Below are positions 25,312 to 36,700 of a stretch of 64,000 nt of DNA, piece after piece. Origin of the DNA: Synchiropus splendidus (Eukaryota > Chordata > Actinopteri > Syngnathiformes > Callionymidae); assembly GCF_027744825.2 (NCBI RefSeq), contig NW_026527096.1:1-64000 (forward strand), written 5' to 3'. The notes beneath the pieces are model-generated. The model saw nothing but the letters and a program-made list of their open reading frames with translations, was not told where the DNA came from and ran no database searches. Within the stretch, counting starts at the first letter, position 1; each line of letters starts with the position of its first letter. A program made the position numbers and the translations under genes.

Positions 25312-28300
25312 AAGCTTCAGAACATGAAATTTTAACCTCCCACTATAGCAGAAAGGGTGTTTCTAGTAGTTGCACATCAAATCTAAGCTGTCTGAAGTGT
25401 TTTTCAAAAGTTATCAACACTTTTATGTTTGGCGTTCCGAAACCCACCTTATCTCAGGCTGAAAAGCGTTTTTGTGCATTGTGCCATAACTTTTCAGAAA
25501 AGCTTCAGAACATGAAATTTTAACCTCCCACTATAGCAGAAAGGGTCTTTCTAGTAGTTGCACATCAAATCTAAACTGTCTGAAGTGTTTTTCGAAAGTT
25601 ATCAACACTTTTATGTTTGGCGTTCCGAAACCCACCTTATCTCAGGCTGAAAAGCGTTTTTGTGCATTGTGCCATAACTTTTCAGGAAAGCTTCAGAACA
25701 TGAAATTTTAACCTCCCACTATAGCAGAAAGGGTCTTTCTAGTAGTTGCACATCAAATCTAAACTGTCTGAAGTGTTTTTCCAAAGTTATCAACACTTTT
25801 ATGTTTGGCGTTCCGAAACCCACCTTATCTCAGGCTGAAAAGCGTTTTTACGCATTGTGCCATAACTTTTCAGGGAAGCTTCAGAACATGAAATTTTAAC
25901 CTCCCACTATAGCAGAAAGGGTCTTTCTAGTAGGTGCACATCAAATCTAAGCTCTCTGAAGTGTTTTTCGAAAGTTATCAACACTTTTATGTTTGGCGTT
26001 CCGAAACCCACCTTATCTCAGGCTGAAAAGCGTTTTTGTGCATTGTGCCATAACTTTTCAGGGAAGCTTCAGAACATGAAATTTTAACCTCCCACTATAG
26101 CAGAAAGGGTCTTTCTAGTAGTTGCACATCAAATCTAAACTGTCTGAAGTGTTTTTCCAAAGTTATTAACACTTTTATGTTTGGCGTTCCGAAACCCACC
26201 TTATCTCAGGCTGAAAAGCGTTTTTGTGCATTGTGCCATAACTTTTCAGGGAAGCTTCAGAACATGAAATTTTAACCTCCCACTATAGCAGAAAGGGTCT
26301 TTCTAGTAGGTGCACATCAAATCTAAGCTGTCTGAAGTGTTTTTCGAAAGTTATCAACACTTTTATGTTTGGCGTTCCGAAACCCACCTTATCTCAGGCT
26401 GAAAAGCGTTTTTGTGCATTGTGCCATAACTTTTCAGGGAAGCTTCAGAACATGAAATTTTAACCTCCCACTATAGCAGAAAGGGTCTTTCTAGTAGTTG
26501 CACATCAAATCTAAGCTGTCTGAAGTGTTTTTCAAAAGTTATCAACACTTTTATGTTTGGCGTTCCGAAACCCACCTTATCTCAGGCTGAAAAGCGTTTT
26601 TGTGCATTGTGCCATAACTTTTCAGAAAAGCTTCAGAACATGAAATTTTAACCTCCCACTATAGCAGAAAGGGTCTTTCTAGTAGTTGCACATCAAATCT
26701 AAACTGTCTGAAGTGTTTTTCCAAAGTTATCAACACTTTTATGTTTGGCGTTCCGAAACCCACCTTATCTCAGGCTGAAAAGCGTTTTTACGCATTGTGC
26801 CATAACTTTTCAGGGAAGCTTCAGAACATGAAATTTTAACCCCCCACTATAGCAGAAAGGGTCTTTCTAGTAGTTGCACATCAAATCTAAACTGTCTGAA
26901 GTGTTTTTCCAAAGTTATCAACACTTTTATGTTTGGCGTTCCGAAACCCACCTTATCTCAGGCTGAAAAGCGTTTTTGTGCATTGTGCCATAACTTTTCA
27001 GGGAAGCTTCAGAACATGAAATTTTAACCTCCCACTATAGCAGAAAGGGTCTTTCTAGTAGTTGCACATCAAATCTAAGCTGTCTGAAGTGTTTTTCAAA
27101 AGTTATCAACACTTTTATGTTTGGCGTTCCGAAACCCACCTTATCTCAGGCTGAAAAGCGTTTTTGTGCATTGTGCCATAACTTTTCAGGAAAGCTTCAG
27201 AACATGAAATTTTAACCTCCCACTATAGCAGAAAGGGTCTTTCTAGTAGTTGCACATCAAATCTAAACTGTCTGAAGTGTTTTTCCAAAGTTATCAACAC
27301 TTTTATGTTTGGCGTTCCGAAACCCACCTTATCTCAGGCTGAAAAGCGTTTTTGTGCATTGTGCCATAACTTTTCAGGAAAGCTTCAGAACATGAAATTT
27401 TAACCTCCCACTATAGCAGAAAGGGTCTTTCTAGTAGTTGCACATCAAATCTAAACTGTCTGTAGCGTTTTTCCAAAGTTATCAACACTTTTATGTTTGG
27501 CGTTCCGAAACCCACCTTATCTCAGGCTGAAAAGCGTTTTTGTGCATTGTGCCATAACTTTTCAGGGAAGCTTCAGAACATGAAATTTTAACCTCCCACT
27601 ATAGCAGAAAGGGTCTTTCTAGTAGTTGCACATCAAATCTAAACTGTCTGAAGTGTTTTTCCAAAGTTATCAACACTTTTATGTTTGGCGTTCCGAAACC
27701 CACCTTATCTCAGGCTGAAAAGCGTTTTTGTGCATTGTGCCATAACTTTTCAGGGAAGCTTCAGAACATGAAATTTTAACCTCCCACTATAGCAGAAAGG
27801 GTCTTTCTAGTAGTTGCACAACAAATCTAAGCTGTCTGAAGTGTTTTTCAAAAGTTATCAACACTTTTATGTTTGGCGTTCCGAAACCCACCTTATCTCA
27901 GGCTGAAAAGCGTTTTTGTGCATTGTGCCATAACTTTTCAGGAAAGCTTCAGAACATGAAATTTTAACCTCCCACTATAGCAGAAAGGGTCTTTCTAGTA
28001 GTTGCACATCAAATCTAAACTGTCTGAAGTGTTTTTCCAAAGTTATCAACACTTTTATGTTTGGCGTTCCGAAACCCACCTTATCTCAGGCTGAAAAGCG
28101 TTTTTGTGCATTGTGCCATAACTTTTCAGGAAAGCTTCAGAACATGAAATTTTAACCTCCCACTATAGCAGAAAGGGTCTTTCTAGTAGTTGCACATCAA
28201 ATCTAAACTGTCTGAAGTGTTTTTCCAAAGTTATCAACACTTTTATGTTTGGCGTTCCGAAACCCACCTTATCTCAGGCTGAAAAGCGTTTTTACGCATT

Positions 28301-28695
28301 GTGCCATAACTTTTCAGGGAAGCTTCAGAACATGAAATTTTAACCTCCCACTATAGCAGAAAGGGTCTTTCTAGTAGGTGCACATCAAATCTAAGCTCTC
28401 TGAAGTGTTTTTCGAAAGTTATCAACACTTTTATGTTTGGCGTTCCGAAACCCACCTTATCTCAGGCTGAAAAGCGTTTTTGTGCATTGTGCCATAACTT
28501 TTCAGGGAAGCTTCAGAACATGAAATTTTAACCTCCCACTATAGCAGAAAGGGTCTTTCTAGTAGGTGCACATCAAATCTAAGCTGTCTGAAGTGTTTTT
28601 CGAAAGTTATCAACACTTTTATGTTTGGCGTTCCGAAACCCACCTTATCTCAGGCTGAAAAGCGTTTTTGTGCATTGTGCCATAACTTTTCAGGG
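25312..28695 (+). repeat. Array block H0: shortened right-family HOR copy, 18 monomers (3,384 bp)
   Basis: It opens with a class 5 monomer carrying G at unit position 48 (25359) and ending GAA, the signature opening of every right-family copy. Order: 5-6-3-1-2-4-5-3-6-5-6-6-6-5-6-3-1-4. Compared with H1, the central run of class 1, 2, 3 and 5 monomers after the eighth unit, including the one that ends TGA, is missing. The diagnostic marks C27 (26842), the double substitution at unit positions 84 and 87 (27463) and A66 (27821) follow in the same order as in later copies. Confidence 0.82.
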
Positions 28696-29071
28696 AAGCT
28701 TCAGAACATGAAATTTTAACCTCCCACTATAGCAGAAAGGGTGTTTCTAGTAGTTGCACATCAAATCTAAGCTGTCTGAAGTGTTTTTCAAAAGTTATCA
28801 ACACTTTTATGTTTGGCGTTCCGAAACCCACCTTATCTCAGGCTGAAAAGCGTTTTTGTGCATTGTGCCATAACTTTTCAGAAAAGCTTCAGAACATGAA
28901 ATTTTAACCTCCCACTATAGCAGAAAGGGTCTTTCTAGTAGTTGCACATCAAATCTAAACTGTCTGAAGTGTTTTTCCAAAGTTATCAACACTTTTATGT
29001 TTGGCGTTCCGAAACCCACCTTATCTCAGGCTGAAAAGCGTTTTTGTGCATTGTGCCATAACTTTTCAGGA

Positions 29072-29259
29072 AAGCTTCAGAACATGAAATTTTAACCTCC
29101 CACTATAGCAGAAAGGGTCTTTCTAGTAGTTGCACATCAAATCTAAACTGTCTGAAGTGTTTTTCCAAAGTTATCAACACTTTTATGTTTGGCGTTCCGA
29201 AACCCACCTTATCTCAGGCTGAAAAGCGTTTTTACGCATTGTGCCATAACTTTTCAGGG
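29072..29259 (+). repeat. Class 3 monomer, type example
   Basis: It is identical to class 6 at all other diagnostic sites but has AC instead of GT at 163-164, which creates a CpG (TTTTTACGC). The end is nearly always GGG. Class 1 follows in most cases, so 3-1 is the most stable dimer in the array. Confidence 0.93.
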
Positions 29260-29447
29260 AAGCTTCAGAACATGAAATTTTAACCTCCCACTATAGCAGA
29301 AAGGGTCTTTCTAGTAGGTGCACATCAAATCTAAGCTCTCTGAAGTGTTTTTCGAAAGTTATCAACACTTTTATGTTTGGCGTTCCGAAACCCACCTTAT
29401 CTCAGGCTGAAAAGCGTTTTTGTGCATTGTGCCATAACTTTTCAGGG
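29260..29447 (+). repeat. Class 1 monomer, type example
   Basis: Diagnostic bases are G59, G76, C79, G95, C104 and GT at 163-164. G59 creates a GTGCAC (ApaLI) site and G95 a TTCGAA (BstBI) site; classes 2, 3, 5 and 6 lack both. C79 is unique to this class. The end is GGG, GGA or, in 13 window copies, TGA. Class 1 usually follows class 3. Confidence 0.93.
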
Positions 29448-29635
29448 AAGCTTCAGAACATGAAATTTTAACCTCCCACAATAGCAGAAAGGGTCTTTCT
29501 AGTAGTTGCACATCAAATCTAAACTGTCTGAAGTGTTTTTCCAAAGTTATTAACACTTTTATGTTTGGCGTTCCGAAACCCACCTTATCTCAGGCTGAAA
29601 AGCGTTTTTGTGCATTGTGCCATAACTTTTCAGGG

Positions 29636-29823
29636 AAGCTTCAGAACATGAAATTTTAACCTCCCACTATAGCAGAAAGGGTCTTTCTAGTAGGTGCACA
29701 TCAAATCTAAGCTGTCTGAAGTGTTTTTCGAAAGTTATCAACACTTTTATGTTTGGCGTTCCGAAACCCACCTTATCTCAGGCTGAAAAGCGTTTTTGTG
29801 CATTGTGCCATAACTTTTCAGGG
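29636..29823 (+). repeat. Class 4 monomer, type example
   Basis: Diagnostic bases are G59, G76, G79, G95, C104 and GT. It differs from class 1 only at position 79. It has both the GTGCAC and TTCGAA sites. It is usually followed by class 5; in H5 and H6 several copies carry T26. Confidence 0.92.
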
Positions 29824-30387
29824 AAGCTACAGAACATGAAATTTTAACCTCCCACTATAGCAGAAAGGGTCTTTCTAGTAGTTGCACATCAAATCTAAGC
29901 TGTCTGAAGTGTTTTTCAAAAGTTATCAACACTTTTATGTTTGGCGTTCCGAAACCCACCTTATCTCAGGCTGAAAAGCGTTTTTGTGCATTGTGCCATA
30001 ACTTTTCAGAAAAGCTTCAGAACATGAAATTTTAACCTCCCACTATAGCAGAAAGGGTCTTTCTAGTAGTTGCACATCAAATCTAAACTGTCTGAAGTGT
30101 TTTTCCAAAGTTATCAACACTTTTATGTTTGGCGTTCCGAAACCCACCTTATCTCAGGCTGAAAAGCGTTTTTACGCATTGTGCCATAACTTTTCAGGGA
30201 AGCTTCAGAACATGAAATTTTAACCTCCCACTATAGCAGAAAGGGTCTTTCTAGTAGGTGCACATCAAATCTAAGCTCTCTGAAGTGTTTTTCGAAAGTT
30301 ATCAACACTTTTATGTTTGGCGTTCCGAAACCCACCTTATCTCAGGCTGAAAAGCGTTTTTGTGCATTGTGCCATAACTTTTCAGGG

Positions 30388-30575
30388 AAGCTTCAGAACA
30401 TGAAATTTTAACCTCCCACTATAGCAGAAAGGGTCTTTCTAGTAGTTGCACATCAAATCTAAGCTGTCTGAAGTGTTTTTCAAAAGTTATCAACACTTTT
30501 ATGTTTGGCGTTCCGAAACCCACCTTATCTCAGGCTGAAAAGCGTTTTTGTGCATTGTGCCATAACTTTTCAGAA
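30388..30575 (+). repeat. Class 5 monomer, type example
   Basis: Diagnostic bases are T59, G76, G79, A95, C104 and GT. A95 extends an inverted pair to AAAAGT/ACTTTT around GTTATCAAC. The last three bases separate the two halves of the window: GGA (a few GGG) left of about 25.3 kb, mostly GAA to the right, except the A66 and post-C27 copies, which keep GGA. Confidence 0.92.
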
Positions 30576-30951
30576 AAGCTTCAGAACATGAAATTTTAAC
30601 CTCCCACTATAGCAGAAAGGGTCTTTCTAGTAGTTGCACATCAAATCTAAACTGTCTGAAGTGTTTTTCCAAAGTTATCAACACTTTTATGTTTGGCGTT
30701 CCGAAACCCACCTTATCTCAGGCTGAAAAGCGTTTTTACGCATTGTGCCATAACTTTTCAGGGAAGCTTCAGAACATGAAATTTTAACCTCCCACTATAG
30801 CAGAAAGGGTCTTTCTAGTAGGTGCACATCAAATCTAAGCTCTCTGAAGTGTTTTTCGAAAGTTATCAACACTTTTATGTTTGGGGTTCCGAAACCCACC
30901 TTATCTCAGGCTGAAAAGCGTTTTTGTGCATTGTGCCATAACTTTTCATGA

Positions 30952-31139
30952 AAGCTTCAGAACATGAAATTTTAACCTCCCACTATAGCAGAAAGGGTCT
31001 TTCTAGTAGTTGCACATCAAATCTAAACTGTCTGAAGTGTTTTTCCAAAGTTATTAACACTTTTATGTTTGGCGTTCCGAAACCCACCTTATCTCAGGCT
31101 GAAAAGCGTTTTTGTGCATTGTGCCATAACTTTTCAGGG
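30952..31139 (+). repeat. Class 2 monomer, type example
   Basis: Diagnostic bases are T59, A76, G79, C95, T104 and GT at 163-164. T104 makes GTTATTAAC, with GTTA and TAAC arms around one base. In a few left-side copies (9435, 10375, 15263, 19399) position 104 is G instead. Class 2 usually follows class 1. Confidence 0.92.
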
Positions 31140-31327
31140 AAGCTTCAGAACATGAAATTTTAACCTCCCACTATAGCAGAAAGGGTCTTTCTAGTAGTTG
31201 CACATCAAATCTAAACTGTCTGAAGTGTTTTTCCAAAGTTATCAACACTTTTATGTTTGGCGTTCCGAAACCCACCTTATCTCAGGCTGAAAAGCGTTTT
31301 TGTGCATTGTGCCATAACTTTTCAGGA
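31140..31327 (+). repeat. Class 6 monomer, type example
   Basis: Diagnostic bases are T59, A76, G79, C95, C104 and GT, ending GGA or GGG. Every diagnostic base is shared with at least one other class. The class may therefore be ancestral or a composite, for example a class 3 left part with a class 2 right part. It often occurs in runs of two to five. Confidence 0.9.
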
Positions 31328-32455
31328 AAGCTTCAGAACATGAAATTTTAACCTCCCACTATAGCAGAAAGGGTCTTTCTAGTAGTTGCACATCAAATCT
31401 AAACTGTCTGAAGTGTTTTTCCAAAGTTATCAACACTTTTATGTTTGGCGTTCCGAAACCCACCTTATCTCAGGCTGAAAAGCGTTTTTACGCATTGTGC
31501 CATAACTTTTCAGGGAAGCTTCAGAACATGAAATTTTAACCTCCCACTATAGCAGAAAGGGTCTTTCTAGTAGGTGCACATCAAATCTAAGCTCTCTGAA
31601 GTGTTTTTCGAAAGTTATCAACACTTTTATGTTTGGCGTTCCGAAACCCACCTTATCTCAGGCTGAAAAGCGTTTTTGTGCATTGTGCCATAACTTTTCA
31701 GGAAAGCTTCAGAACATGAAATTTTAACCTCCCACTATAGCAGAAAGGGTCTTTCTAGTAGTTGCACATCAAATCTAAACTGTCTGAAGTGTTTTTCCAA
31801 AGTTATTAACACTTTTATGTTTGGCGTTCCGAAACCCACCTTATCTCAGGCTGAAAAGCGTTTTTGTGCATTGTGCCATAACTTTTCAGGGAAGCTTCAG
31901 AACATGAAATTTTAACCTCCCACTATAGCAGAAAGGGTCTTTCTAGTAGTTGCACATCAAATCTAAACTGTCTGAAGTGTTTTTCCAAAGTTATCAACAC
32001 TTTTATGTTTGGCGTTCCGAAACCCACCTTATCTCAGGCTGAAAAGCGTTTTTACGCATTGTGCCATAACTTTTCAGGGAAGCTTCAGAACATGAAATTT
32101 TAACCCCCCACTATAGCAGAAAGGGTCTTTCTAGTAGTTGCACATCAAATCTAAACTGTCTGAAGTGTTTTTCCAAAGTTATCAACACTTTTATGTTTGG
32201 CGTTCCGAAACCCACCTTATCTCAGGCTGAAAAGCGTTTTTGTGCATTGTGCCATAACTTTTCAGGAAAGCTTCAGAACATGAAATTTTAACCTCCCACT
32301 ATAGCAGAAAGGGTCTTTCTAGTAGTTGCACATCAAATCTAAACTGTCTGAAGTGTTTTTCCAAAGTTATCAACACTTTTATGTTTGGCGTTCCGAAACC
32401 CACCTTATCTCAGGCTGAAAAGCGTTTTTGTGCATTGTGCCATAACTTTTCAGGA

Positions 32456-32831
32456 AAGCTTCAGAACATGAAATTTTAACCTCCCACTATAGCAGAAAGG
32501 GTCTTTCTAGTAGTTGCACATCAAATCTAAACTGTCTGTAGCGTTTTTCCAAAGTTATCAACACTTTTATGTTTGGCGTTCCGAAACCCACCTTATCTCA
32601 GGCTGAAAAGCGTTTTTGTGCATTGTGCCATAACTTTTCAGGGAAGCTTCAGAACATGAAATTTTAACCTCCCACTATAGCAGAAAGGGTCTTTCTAGTA
32701 GTTGCACATCAAATCTAAACTGTCTGTAGCGTTTTTCCAAAGTTATCAACACTTTTATGTTTGGCGTTCCGAAACCCACCTTATCTCAGGCTGAAAAGCG
32801 TTTTTGTGCATTGTGCCATAACTTTTCAGGG
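32456..32831 (+). repeat. Single-monomer tandem duplication (T84/C87 class 6 monomer)
   Basis: Two neighbouring class 6 monomers carry the same double substitution, T84 and C87 (T at 32539 and 32727). H0, H2, H4 and H5 each have one such monomer at this place in the HOR. The smallest exchange step, one unit, has thus occurred within H1. Confidence 0.9.
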
Positions 32832-33771
32832 AAGCTTCAGAACATGAAATTTTAACCTCCCACTATAGCAGAAAGGGTCTTTCTAGTAGTTGCACATCAA
32901 ATCTAAACTGTCTGAAGTGTTTTTCCAAAGTTATCAACACTTTTATGTTTGGCGTTCCGAAACCCACCTTATCTCAGGCTGAAAAGCGTTTTTGTGCATT
33001 GTGCCATAACTTTTCAGGGAAGCTTCAGAACATGAAATTTTAACCTCCCACTATAGCAGAAAGGGTCTTTCTAGTAGTTGCACAACAAATCTAAGCTGTC
33101 TGAAGTGTTTTTCAAAAGTTATCAACACTTTTATGTTTGGCGTTCCGAAACCCACCTTATCTCAGGCTGAAAAGCGTTTTTGTGCATTGTGCCATAACTT
33201 TTCAGGAAAGCTTCAGAACATGAAATTTTAACCTCCCACTATAGCAGAAAGGGTCTTTCTAGTAGTTGCACATCAAATCTAAACTGTCTGAAGTGTTTTT
33301 CCAAAGTTATCAACACTTTTATGTTTGGCGTTCCGAAACCCACCTTATCTCAGGCTGAAAAGCGTTTTTGTGCATTGTGCCATAACTTTTCAGGAAAGCT
33401 TCAGAACATGAAATTTTAACCTCCCACTATAGCAGAAAGGGTCTTTCTAGTAGTTGCACATCAAATCTAAACTGTCTGAAGTGTTTTTCCAAAGTTATCA
33501 ACACTTTTATGTTTGGCGTTCCGAAACCCACCTTATCTCAGGCTGAAAAGCGTTTTTACGCATTGTGCCATAACTTTTCAGGGAAGCTTCAGAACATGAA
33601 ATTTTAACCTCCCACTATAGCAGAAAGGGTCTTTCTAGTAGGTGCACATCAAATCTAAGCTCTCTGAAGTGTTTTTCGAAAGTTATCAACACTTTTATGT
33701 TTGGCGTTCCGAAACCCACCTTATCTCAGGCTGAAAAGCGTTTTTGTGCATTGTGCCATAACTTTTCAGGG

Positions 33772-36700
33772 AAGCTTCAGAACATGAAATTTTAACCTCC
33801 CACTATAGCAGAAAGGGTGTTTCTAGTAGTTGCACATCAAATCTAAGCTGTCTGAAGTGTTTTTCAAAAGTTATCAACACTTTTATGTTTGGCGTTCCGA
33901 AACCCACCTTATCTCAGGCTGAAAAGCGTTTTTGTGCATTGTGCCATAACTTTTCAGAAAAGCTTCAGAACATGAAATTTTAACCTCCCACTATAGCAGA
34001 AAGGGTCTTTCTAGTAGTTGCACATCAAATCTAAACTGTCTGAAGTGTTTTTCCAAAGTTATCAACACTTTTATGTTTGGCGTTCCGAAACCCACCTTAT
34101 CTCAGGCTGAAAAGCGTTTTTGTGCATTGTGCCATAACTTTTCAGGAAAGCTTCAGAACATGAAATTTTAACCTCCCACTATAGCAGAAAGGGTCTTTCT
34201 AGTAGTTGCACATCAAATCTAAACTGTCTGAAGTGTTTTTCCAAAGTTATCAACACTTTTATGTTTGGCGTTCCGAAACCCACCTTATCTCAGGCTGAAA
34301 AGCGTTTTTACGCATTGTGCCATAACTTTTCAGGGAAGCTTCAGAACATGAAATTTTAACCTCCCACTATAGCAGAAAGGGTCTTTCTAGTAGGTGCACA
34401 TCAAATCTAAGCTCTCTGAAGTGTTTTTCGAAAGTTATCAACACTTTTATGTTTGGCGTTCCGAAACCCACCTTATCTCAGGCTGAAAAGCGTTTTTGTG
34501 CATTGTGCCATAACTTTTCAGGGAAGCTTCAGAACATGAAATTTTAACCTCCCACAATAGCAGAAAGGGTCTTTCTAGTAGTTGCACATCAAATCTAAAC
34601 TGTCTGAAGTGTTTTTCCAAAGTTATTAACACTTTTATGTTTGGCGTTCCGAAACCCACCTTATCTCAGGCTGAAAAGCGTTTTTGTGCATTGTGCCATA
34701 ACTTTTCAGGGAAGCTTCAGAACATGAAATTTTAACCTCCCACTATAGCAGAAAGGGTCTTTCTAGTAGGTGCACATCAAATCTAAGCTGTCTGAAGTGT
34801 TTTTCGAAAGTTATCAACACTTTTATGTTTGGCGTTCCGAAACCCACCTTATCTCAGGCTGAAAAGCGTTTTTGTGCATTGTGCCATAACTTTTCAGGGA
34901 AGCTACAGAACATGAAATTTTAACCTCCCACTATAGCAGAAAGGGTCTTTCTAGTAGTTGCACATCAAATCTAAGCTGTCTGAAGTGTTTTTCAAAAGTT
35001 ATCAACACTTTTATGTTTGGCGTTCCGAAACCCACCTTATCTCAGGCTGAAAAGCGTTTTTGTGCATTGTGCCATAACTTTTCAGAAAAGCTTCAGAACA
35101 TGAAATTTTAACCTCCCACTATAGCAGAAAGGGTCTTTCTAGTAGTTGCACATCAAATCTAAACTGTCTGAAGTGTTTTTCCAAAGTTATCAACACTTTT
35201 ATGTTTGGCGTTCCGAAACCCACCTTATCTCAGGCTGAAAAGCGTTTTTACGCATTGTGCCATAACTTTTCAGGGAAGCTTCAGAACATGAAATTTTAAC
35301 CTCCCACTATAGCAGAAAGGGTCTTTCTAGTAGGTGCACATCAAATCTAAGCTCTCTGAAGTGTTTTTCGAAAGTTATCAACACTTTTATGTTTGGCGTT
35401 CCGAAACCCACCTTATCTCAGGCTGAAAAGCGTTTTTGTGCATTGTGCCATAACTTTTCAGGGAAGCTTCAGAACATGAAATTTTAACCTCCCACTATAG
35501 CAGAAAGGGTCTTTCTAGTAGTTGCACATCAAATCTAAGCTGTCTGAAGTGTTTTTCAAAAGTTATCAACACTTTTATGTTTGGCGTTCCGAAACCCACC
35601 TTATCTCAGGCTGAAAAGCGTTTTTGTGCATTGTGCCATAACTTTTCAGAAAAGCTTCAGAACATGAAATTTTAACCTCCCACTATAGCAGAAAGGGTCT
35701 TTCTAGTAGTTGCACATCAAATCTAAACTGTCTGAAGTGTTTTTCCAAAGTTATCAACACTTTTATGTTTGGCGTTCCGAAACCCACCTTATCTCAGGCT
35801 GAAAAGCGTTTTTACGCATTGTGCCATAACTTTTCAGGGAAGCTTCAGAACATGAAATTTTAACCTCCCACTATAGCAGAAAGGGTCTTTCTAGTAGGTG
35901 CACATCAAATCTAAGCTCTCTGAAGTGTTTTTCGAAAGTTATCAACACTTTTATGTTTGGGGTTCCGAAACCCACCTTATCTCAGGCTGAAAAGCGTTTT
36001 TGTGCATTGTGCCATAACTTTTCATGAAAGCTTCAGAACATGAAATTTTAACCTCCCACTATAGCAGAAAGGGTCTTTCTAGTAGTTGCACATCAAATCT
36101 AAACTGTCTGAAGTGTTTTTCCAAAGTTATTAACACTTTTATGTTTGGCGTTCCGAAACCCACCTTATCTCAGGCTGAAAAGCGTTTTTGTGCATTGTGC
36201 CATAACTTTTCAGGGAAGCTTCAGAACATGAAATTTTAACCTCCCACTATAGCAGAAAGGGTCTTTCTAGTAGTTGCACATCAAATCTAAACTGTCTGAA
36301 GTGTTTTTCCAAAGTTATCAACACTTTTATGTTTGGCGTTCCGAAACCCACCTTATCTCAGGCTGAAAAGCGTTTTTGTGCATTGTGCCATAACTTTTCA
36401 GGAAAGCTTCAGAACATGAAATTTTAACCTCCCACTATAGCAGAAAGGGTCTTTCTAGTAGTTGCACATCAAATCTAAACTGTCTGAAGTGTTTTTCCAA
36501 AGTTATCAACACTTTTATGTTTGGCGTTCCGAAACCCACCTTATCTCAGGCTGAAAAGCGTTTTTACGCATTGTGCCATAACTTTTCAGGGAAGCTTCAG
36601 AACATGAAATTTTAACCTCCCACTATAGCAGAAAGGGTCTTTCTAGTAGGTGCACATCAAATCTAAGCTCTCTGAAGTGTTTTTCGAAAGTTATCAACAC

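Larger units (their letters stand above)
28696..33771 (+). repeat. Array block H1: 27-monomer HOR copy (5,076 bp)
   Basis: Order: 5-6-3-1-2-4-5-3-1-5-3-1-2-6-3-1-2-3-6-6-6-6-6-5-6-3-1. Private marks shared with H2 at exactly 5,076 bp are G48 (28743 and 33819), A for T in the CTATAG hexamer (29478 and 34554), a lost HindIII site with A for T (29829 and 34905), G122 (30885 and 35961), C27 (32106 and 37182) and T84/C87 (32539 and 37615). The monomer bearing T84/C87 occurs twice in a row here (32456-32643 and 32644-32831). No class 4 monomer stands between its last class 1 monomer and H2. Confidence 0.92.

Noticed and set aside
29371..29583. 70-codon minus-strand frame (also 34447-34659)
   Set aside because: It exists because one substitution (29478, 34554) removes a minus-strand TAG that is present in all other monomers. 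It appears only in the duplicated H1/H2 monomer and is a by-product.
31140..31327. CENP-B box in the monomer
   Set aside because: The reverse complement around GTTTCGGAACGCC matches the TTCG part of the mammalian 17-bp motif but not the required A and CGGG positions.
33584..33959. Hybrid monomer at the H1/H2 boundary where class 1 is followed by G48
   Set aside because: In the HindIII register G48 belongs to the next class 5 monomer, so the boundary is just the absence of a class 4 unit, not a mosaic.
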